From: Cellvibrio sp. 79
GTDB taxonomy: Bacteria; Pseudomonadota; Gammaproteobacteria; Pseudomonadales; Cellvibrionaceae
NCBI GenBank assembly: GCA_003056245.1
Contig: MVDH01000003.1
Span: 1,155,957 to 1,219,956 of the forward strand
Reading direction: 5' to 3'
Length of the DNA: 64,000 nucleotides
Below the pieces are notes generated by a model. The model was not told where the DNA came from. It did no database searches and saw only the letters and a list, made by a program, of their open reading frames with translations. Positions within the stretch are counted from its first letter, which is position 1, and each line of letters starts with the position of its first letter. The position numbers and the translations under genes were made by a program. Positions 58,706 through 64,000 of this stretch are shown piece after piece.

Positions 58706-60106
58706 ATGCATTACCTCTCTCCCGAATTTGCCTTAATTTTCGTTGGATTTTTGTGGCTCTACTGGTGGGCGGGATCGGCCTACGGTGTGCGTGCACAAAA
58801 CCATTTATTGCTCGGGGCCAGCTATCTTTTTTATTGCAGTTTTGATTGGCGTTTTGCGCTTTTGCTGCTCAATTTTTCGCTCGTCATTTTATTGCTCGCC
58901 CAAGCGATACGGACACCGGATGGAGTCCGCCGCCGTTGGCCGATGATCGCCGGTGTCGCCATTGCGCTACTCAACCTCGGTATCTTCAAGTACTACAATT
59001 TTTTTCGCGAAGAAGCGATGGCGTTACTCTCGCCAGTATTTACCGGTGCGAGCCTGCCGGTGCTGGAACTGGTTTTACCGGTAGGGATTTCCTTTTATAC
59101 ATTCCAGGGAATTGCTTATCTGGTCAGCGTTGGCCGCGGGGAATACAAAGCGGCAAATCTGTCCGATGGTTTATTGCACCTTTCTTTCTTCCCCACCTTA
59201 TTAGCGGGGCCGATTTGCCGCCCTAACGAATTGCTCGCACAAATTGAATCGCCAGCGCAGCGCGCGATTGTTGCGCCCGAGTGGGCGATCCTGCTGATGA
59301 TTTCGGCGTTGATTAAAAAAGTCTGGCTCGCGGCATGGCTGGCCGAAGAGTGGGCCAATCCGGTTTTTTCGAATCCGGAGAGTTATCACGCGGTGGAATT
59401 GGCAGGCGGCTTGATGGCCTACGCCTGGCAATTGTTTTTCGATTTTTCCGGTTACACCGATGTGGTCACGGCGCTCGCATTGTTACTCGGTTTTAATTTA
59501 CCGGTGAATTTCCGCCAGCCGTATCTCGCCACTAACCTCAGTGATTTCTGGAAACGCTGGCACATCACCTTATCGCGCTGGATTCGCGATTATGTGTACA
59601 TCCCGCTCGGCGGCAATCGCGGCAATTGGGCGCGCACGCAAATTAATCTGGTTATCGCCATGACCTTGTCCGGCTTTTGGCACGGCGCGAGCATTACGTT
59701 TGTGGTCTGGGGTTTATGGCACGGCATTGGCTTGGTGTTCCAGAACTTGTGGCATAAGGTTTCGGAGTGGCGCTTTCCAGCGGTGGTCGGGCAGATCATT
59801 ACTTTTATATTTGTATGCCTTGGCTGGCTGTTATTCAGGGCAGAAGACTGGGATTCGGTATCCGCATTTGTAAAAGGTTTTGGCGAGTGGGATATCGTAC
59901 CCAGCCTGAATTGGTTGGGTTTATTACTGGCAATGGTGGTATTTTTTACACTGGCCAGGCATGCACAAACAATTATGGATAAATCCGCCGTCGCGTTGCG
60001 GAAGCTGCCCTGGTGGGGCCAAAGCTTTTGCTTATTGATTTGTGCCCTGGCAATTATGGAACTAGCACCTGCCGGTATGCCGGGCTTTATCTATTTTGGT
60101 TTTTAA
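58706..60106 (+). CDS. MBOAT-family O-acyltransferase (AlgI-like)
   Basis: VLPVGISFYTFQGIAYLVSV, FSGYTDVVTALALLLGFNLPVNFRQPYLATNLSDFWKRWHITLSRWIRDYVYIPLGGNRGN, GFWHGASITFVVWGLWHG. Confidence 0.95.
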   Translation: MHYLSPEFALIFVGFLWLYWWAGSAYGVRAQNHLLLGASYLFYCSFDWRFALLLLNFSLVILLLAQAIRTPDGVRRRWPMIAGVAIALLNLGIFKYYNFFREEAMALLSPVFTGASLPVLELVLPVGISFYTFQGIAYLVSVGRGEYKAANLSDGLLHLSFFPTLLAGPICRPNELLAQIESPAQRAIVAPEWAILLMISALIKKVWLAAWLAEEWANPVFSNPESYHAVELAGGLMAYAWQLFFDFSGYTDVVTALALLLGFNLPVNFRQPYLATNLSDFWKRWHITLSRWIRDYVYIPLGGNRGNWARTQINLVIAMTLSGFWHGASITFVVWGLWHGIGLVFQNLWHKVSEWRFPAVVGQIITFIFVCLGWLLFRAEDWDSVSAFVKGFGEWDIVPSLNWLGLLLAMVVFFTLARHAQTIMDKSAVALRKLPWWGQSFCLLICALAIMELAPAGMPGFIYFGF

Positions 60107-60154
60107 TATCGTTTCATATTTTTTAATGTTTGCGTTTAACGGATTCACAACGCT

Positions 60155-61525
60155 ATGCAGTTAGATGAAAAACCATTCCTGGCGATTGAGCCGGAATCAC
60201 AACACCCCAGCGCCCTGGCAGCCATCAGTCTTGCCTGCGTGTTATTGGTGGCCATTAAAGGCAATGCTTTGTTGCAATACTGGCAACAGACGCACCATAT
60301 TTTTCTGGAATTTGGCCATTTGCCCAGCGCCAGTCAGTTAATTCCCGGCAGCCAAACATTGGCAAACTGGCAGCAGGACATTAACCGCTGGACTGATGAG
60401 CGCGCCGCTCGGATGCTGATTGCCGGGCAATTATTATTAACCGGTAATAAAGCCCTGCCAGAACCAGCCCCTTTGATGGCAGCACAACCCAAATGCCCTG
60501 ATGTTGTTATCCCCAAAGCAACAGCGCCGACCTGCCCTGCGCCTGCAACGAACGACAAACAAACAGCAGAACAATTGCAAACAGCGGCACCGGTGGTAGC
60601 AAATATCAGTATTGCCGCCAGTGAAAATAACGATGAAACCAAAGGAGCAGATGCAACCGCCGACCCGGCATCGATTAATGAACCTGCCGCGCCATTTGTG
60701 ATGCCCGATGCCACACCCGAAGCTTTGGCTATCGCCAATGCGCCCATCGCGCTACAAACCGGTGACCGCATTTTGCTAGTCGGCGATTCGTTGATGCAAG
60801 GTGTTGCCCCCCACGTAATCACTGCGCTCAAGCGCAATTACAAAGTCGAATCGATGGATATCAGCCGCCACAGCACCGGCCTGACTTACCCCGCATTTTT
60901 TGATTGGCCAGCCACGGTCAAAGCCGCGTTTGAGCTGGAAAATTATCAGGTGGTGATCGTTTTCCTGGGCGCCAACGACCCGTGGGATATGACCCTGCAA
61001 GGCAAATATGTTCGCTACGGTTCCGAACGCTGGAAAGAAGTTTACAGTGCACGGGTGAAGCAGATTATCCAGACCGCCGCAGAACATAATGCGCGGCTGG
61101 TGTGGCTGGGCGCACCGCCTATGGGACGCGAAGACTTGCTCGGCAAAGAGCCATTGCTCAATGAAATCTATGCAAATGAATCGGCGAAATACCCGCTGTT
61201 CGCACGTTTTGTCGCAACCGCCCCCAGCCTGAGCACGGATGGCAGCAGCTTTACCAAATTTTTGGAATTGCCGGAGCGTGGTAGCGTAATGGTACGCACC
61301 GATGACGGCGTACATTTCACCACCCAGGGCCAAAAACTGCTCGCCAAATTAATGCTGGCGCAATTCACCCATGCCGCACAACCATCAATAGAGCAACAAT
61401 CACCCCAACAATCCGAGCAACCTGTGGCAGAACCGGGAGCGACACCTGCCGAATCAAAACCAACTGCTACACCTGCACCTGTGGAACAGCCCCAGCAGCC
61501 TAGCCCGGCCATTAGTCAACGATGA
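60155..61525 (+). CDS. Membrane-anchored SGNH hydrolase (DUF459-like)
   Basis: GDRILLVGDSLMQGVAPHV, VIVFLGANDPWDM, DDGVHFTTQGQKLLA; N-terminal TM and Pro/Ala/Gln-rich tails. Confidence 0.85.
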   Translation: MQLDEKPFLAIEPESQHPSALAAISLACVLLVAIKGNALLQYWQQTHHIFLEFGHLPSASQLIPGSQTLANWQQDINRWTDERAARMLIAGQLLLTGNKALPEPAPLMAAQPKCPDVVIPKATAPTCPAPATNDKQTAEQLQTAAPVVANISIAASENNDETKGADATADPASINEPAAPFVMPDATPEALAIANAPIALQTGDRILLVGDSLMQGVAPHVITALKRNYKVESMDISRHSTGLTYPAFFDWPATVKAAFELENYQVVIVFLGANDPWDMTLQGKYVRYGSERWKEVYSARVKQIIQTAAEHNARLVWLGAPPMGREDLLGKEPLLNEIYANESAKYPLFARFVATAPSLSTDGSSFTKFLELPERGSVMVRTDDGVHFTTQGQKLLAKLMLAQFTHAAQPSIEQQSPQQSEQPVAEPGATPAESKPTATPAPVEQPQQPSPAISQR

Positions 61526-62742
61526 GATATTTTTGTTTTTGCGTGTTTTTCCTGGCAGCGCATACGCTCGCCAACCAATTTACGGCCATTCAGGATTACG
61601 GTGACCGCAAAGCACCGGCACTGTGGGAAAGCCTGCAACAACTGGAGCAGGGTAAACGCACCGAACCGCTGCGGATCATCCAGTTAGGCGATTCCCATAC
61701 CGCCGGAGATTACTTCACCGGCCAACTGCGCCTGCGCTTGCAGCGCCAGTTCGGCAATGCCGGGATCGGCTGGTTAACGCCGGGCTACGTCACTAACCAA
61801 CGCTCACACCAGGTGCTGTTGCGCAGCCTGGGCAAATGGACAATCAGCGATAGCAAGGTTGCCAAACATACCGGCACTTTCCCGCTCGGTGGTCTCATTA
61901 ATACTTCCGCGGGCAACTCAATCCTGGAGATCAAAGCCAAAGAGGACCTTGCCACTGGCCAATGGCAAGTGAGCATCTGGCAACAATCGAAACAAACGCC
62001 CTGGAGCCTTGCGTTGGTGGGCGGTAAGTTGTCAAAACTGCCAGGCCAGGGCGACTCCAGCGCGAGCTGGCGCCTGAGCAACCAGTTGATTGATGCCAGT
62101 AAAGTAAATGGTTTGCGCTTGCTAGCCCCGAGTGGTGGCAAGTTGGGTGGCGTGGTTTTGGATCGTCAGGCGCCCGGTATCACGCTCGATGCATTGGGTA
62201 TTAACGGGGCCGTTGCCAATGTCATTAGCCGCTGGGACCAAGCCAGCCTGCACACCCAATTGCAGTGGCGAAACCCTCAATTAATTATTCTGGCCTACGG
62301 CACCAACGAAGCCTTTGGCAAAGACCTGATCCCGGAAACCTACGAAAGTGAGCTGAGCCAGGTGATTCGCCGGTTACGCGCCGCTGCTCCCGATGCCGCC
62401 ATATTATTGGTGGGCGCTCCCAGCTCCGCAAAATCCAAAGCCCCCAATATCAATGGTGGTTGCCAGTTGCCCCTGCCGCCGTCGCTGATCAAAGTGCAAA
62501 ACAGCCAGCGTCGTATCGCCCGCCAGGAAAAAACCCTGTACTGGGATTGGGGCGCGATGATGGGCGGCAACTGCGGTGCGCAAATCTGGCTGAAACAACG
62601 CGTTCCGTTTATGCGCCCGGATTTAATCCACATGAGCCCCGAAGGCTATGCGGCCAGTGCCGATGCGCTTTACATGGCATTAGTCCGCGAGATGGATGAC
62701 GGACTTAAACGCGAGCAATTCAGAAAGGAAAAATCGCAATGA
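61522..62742 (+). CDS. Secreted SGNH/GDSL hydrolase
   Basis: IIQLGDSHTAGDYFTGQLR, YGTNEAF, DLIHMSPEGYA; ATGA overlap with previous gene. Confidence 0.86.
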   Translation: MRYFCFCVFFLAAHTLANQFTAIQDYGDRKAPALWESLQQLEQGKRTEPLRIIQLGDSHTAGDYFTGQLRLRLQRQFGNAGIGWLTPGYVTNQRSHQVLLRSLGKWTISDSKVAKHTGTFPLGGLINTSAGNSILEIKAKEDLATGQWQVSIWQQSKQTPWSLALVGGKLSKLPGQGDSSASWRLSNQLIDASKVNGLRLLAPSGGKLGGVVLDRQAPGITLDALGINGAVANVISRWDQASLHTQLQWRNPQLIILAYGTNEAFGKDLIPETYESELSQVIRRLRAAAPDAAILLVGAPSSAKSKAPNINGGCQLPLPPSLIKVQNSQRRIARQEKTLYWDWGAMMGGNCGAQIWLKQRVPFMRPDLIHMSPEGYAASADALYMALVREMDDGLKREQFRKEKSQ

Positions 62743-63491
62743 CATCAACCAATCCTGTAATGCTAATTACCGGCGCCAGCAGTGGCATCGGTGCGGCAAC
62801 CGCTTTGCTCGCCGCACAACGCGGTTACGATGTCGCGTTCACTTATCTCAGCCAGCAACAACAGGCCGAAGCGATCGCTGAAAAGATTTCAGCGTTAGGT
62901 CGCAACGCACTCTTCACCCAAGTCGACTTAAGTAAAGAAGCTGACATCCTTGCATGGTTTACGCAAATCGATGCGCATTTTGGCAACATTGATGTACTCG
63001 TTAATAACGCCGCAATCTTGCGGCAAAAATTATTTAGCAACATTGACGCGGATGAGCTACAGCATTTATTTGCGATAAATGTAATTGGCAGTTTTTTGTG
63101 CGCGCGCGAAGCAATTAAACGCATGAGCATTGCACAGGGCGGGCGAGGCGGATCGATTGTGAATGTTTCTTCAGTTGCCTCGCGTTTTGGTTCGCCTTTT
63201 GAGTATATCGATTACGCAGCCACCAAAGGTGCCATTGATACATTCACACTGGGCCTCGCCAAAGAAATTGTCAGTGAAGGTATTCGTGTTAATGCAGTGC
63301 GCCCAGGGATTATTAATACCGATATGCATGCAAAAGGCGGAGAACCTGGCCGCATAGCGCGGATTGCACCATCGGTCCCCATGCAACGCGCAGGAGAACC
63401 GGAAGAAATCGCCAACGCCATTTTATGGCTCGCCTCTACAGAGGCATCTTTTGTCACCGGCACGATAATAGATGTTAGTGGTGGCCGTTAA
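62739..63491 (+). CDS. SDR family oxidoreductase
   Basis: VMLITGASSGIGAATALLAAQRGYDVAF, VNNAAILRQ, YIDYAATKGAIDTFTLGLAKE; ATGA overlap with previous gene. Confidence 0.92.
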   Translation: MTSTNPVMLITGASSGIGAATALLAAQRGYDVAFTYLSQQQQAEAIAEKISALGRNALFTQVDLSKEADILAWFTQIDAHFGNIDVLVNNAAILRQKLFSNIDADELQHLFAINVIGSFLCAREAIKRMSIAQGGRGGSIVNVSSVASRFGSPFEYIDYAATKGAIDTFTLGLAKEIVSEGIRVNAVRPGIINTDMHAKGGEPGRIARIAPSVPMQRAGEPEEIANAILWLASTEASFVTGTIIDVSGGR

Positions 63492-63887
63492 TTATTTAAC
63501 TGCCATTAACACTCAAACCTCCCAATAAATTTTATTTTCTTAAATTTTTTAAGAACTACCGTTTTTTCCCTAGCAGCATTAACAATTTAATTAATATCCC
63601 ATTAGTGAATTTAAAATTATTTTCTCTCACCCTTAAATAAAAAATTTCAATTTAATTTGAAACTCCTACGCACTGATTTTGTACCTTTTTCAACCATAGC
63701 GTTTTAATCATCCTCAAACCCCACTAAACTCGCGAATAAAAATTGGCATTTACCTTGCAAAAGTAAACGTGCTAATGGAAGTTTCTTTATCCCGCGATGT
63801 GGCGACACATAAAATCGCAAATGTATGAAGAAAAGTGCACAAAAAATAAATGGAACTTTTTACTAATCCACTATCGAGGTGAATATC

Positions 63888-64000
63888 ATGAACAAAGATA
63901 TCGTTGAAGGTAAATGGAAACAATTGAAAGGCTCTGTGCAAAAAAAATGGGGCGATATTACTGATGACGACTTTGATCGCATCGCTGGCAACCGCGAACG
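63888..64000 (+). CDS. CsbD-family stress protein (truncated by window edge)
   Basis: [38 protein letters not shown] runs off the window. Confidence 0.9.
   Translation, partial: MNKDIVEGKWKQLKGSVQKKWGDITDDDFDRIAGNRE

Noticed and set aside
1-64000. CRISPR array, prophage, restriction-modification or toxin-antitoxin system
   Set aside because: No regularly spaced direct repeats, Cas, phage structural, methylase/endonuclease or recognisable TA genes were seen in the ORF track or sequence.

Overview
The window looks like a chromosomal segment of a gammaproteobacterium; gene content and style suggest a Cellvibrio-like saprophyte (taxonomy is inferred, not searched). The left half is mostly core or housekeeping: proline iminopeptidase, a WYL regulator, tag, an aldose sugar dehydrogenase, hemH, a PEP-CTERM protein, bphO-bphP, bipA, thiI, glnA-ntrBC and two chemoreceptors. 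The middle holds two adjacent paralogous TonB-dependent receptors next to a FecI/FecR pair. The right half is a pectin/uronate catabolism region (kduD, kduI, DUF4861-GH105, a TonB receptor, GH28, uxaA, kdgK, uxuB, pectinesterase) interrupted by pntAA-pntAB-pntB. It ends in an MBOAT/SGNH/SGNH/SDR acylation operon and a truncated CsbD gene. No rRNA, tRNA, CRISPR array or intact transposase was seen. The most interesting signals are non-coding: (i) a compact leader with mutually exclusive pairings and possible pseudoknot upstream of the PEP-CTERM gene; (ii) a multi-hairpin tract ending in a strong + strand terminator in the divergent GH28/uxaA intergenic region, with two LacI-type palindromes upstream; (iii) matched NtrC-box and sigma54 promoter pairs, at nearly identical spacing, before glnA and ntrB; and (iv) three different palindromic repeat elements (a REP/BIME pair and two MITE-like elements). 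A bacterial protein with an Mpv17/PMP22-like C-terminal signature is also flagged. All family calls come from reading motifs; no database search was run.
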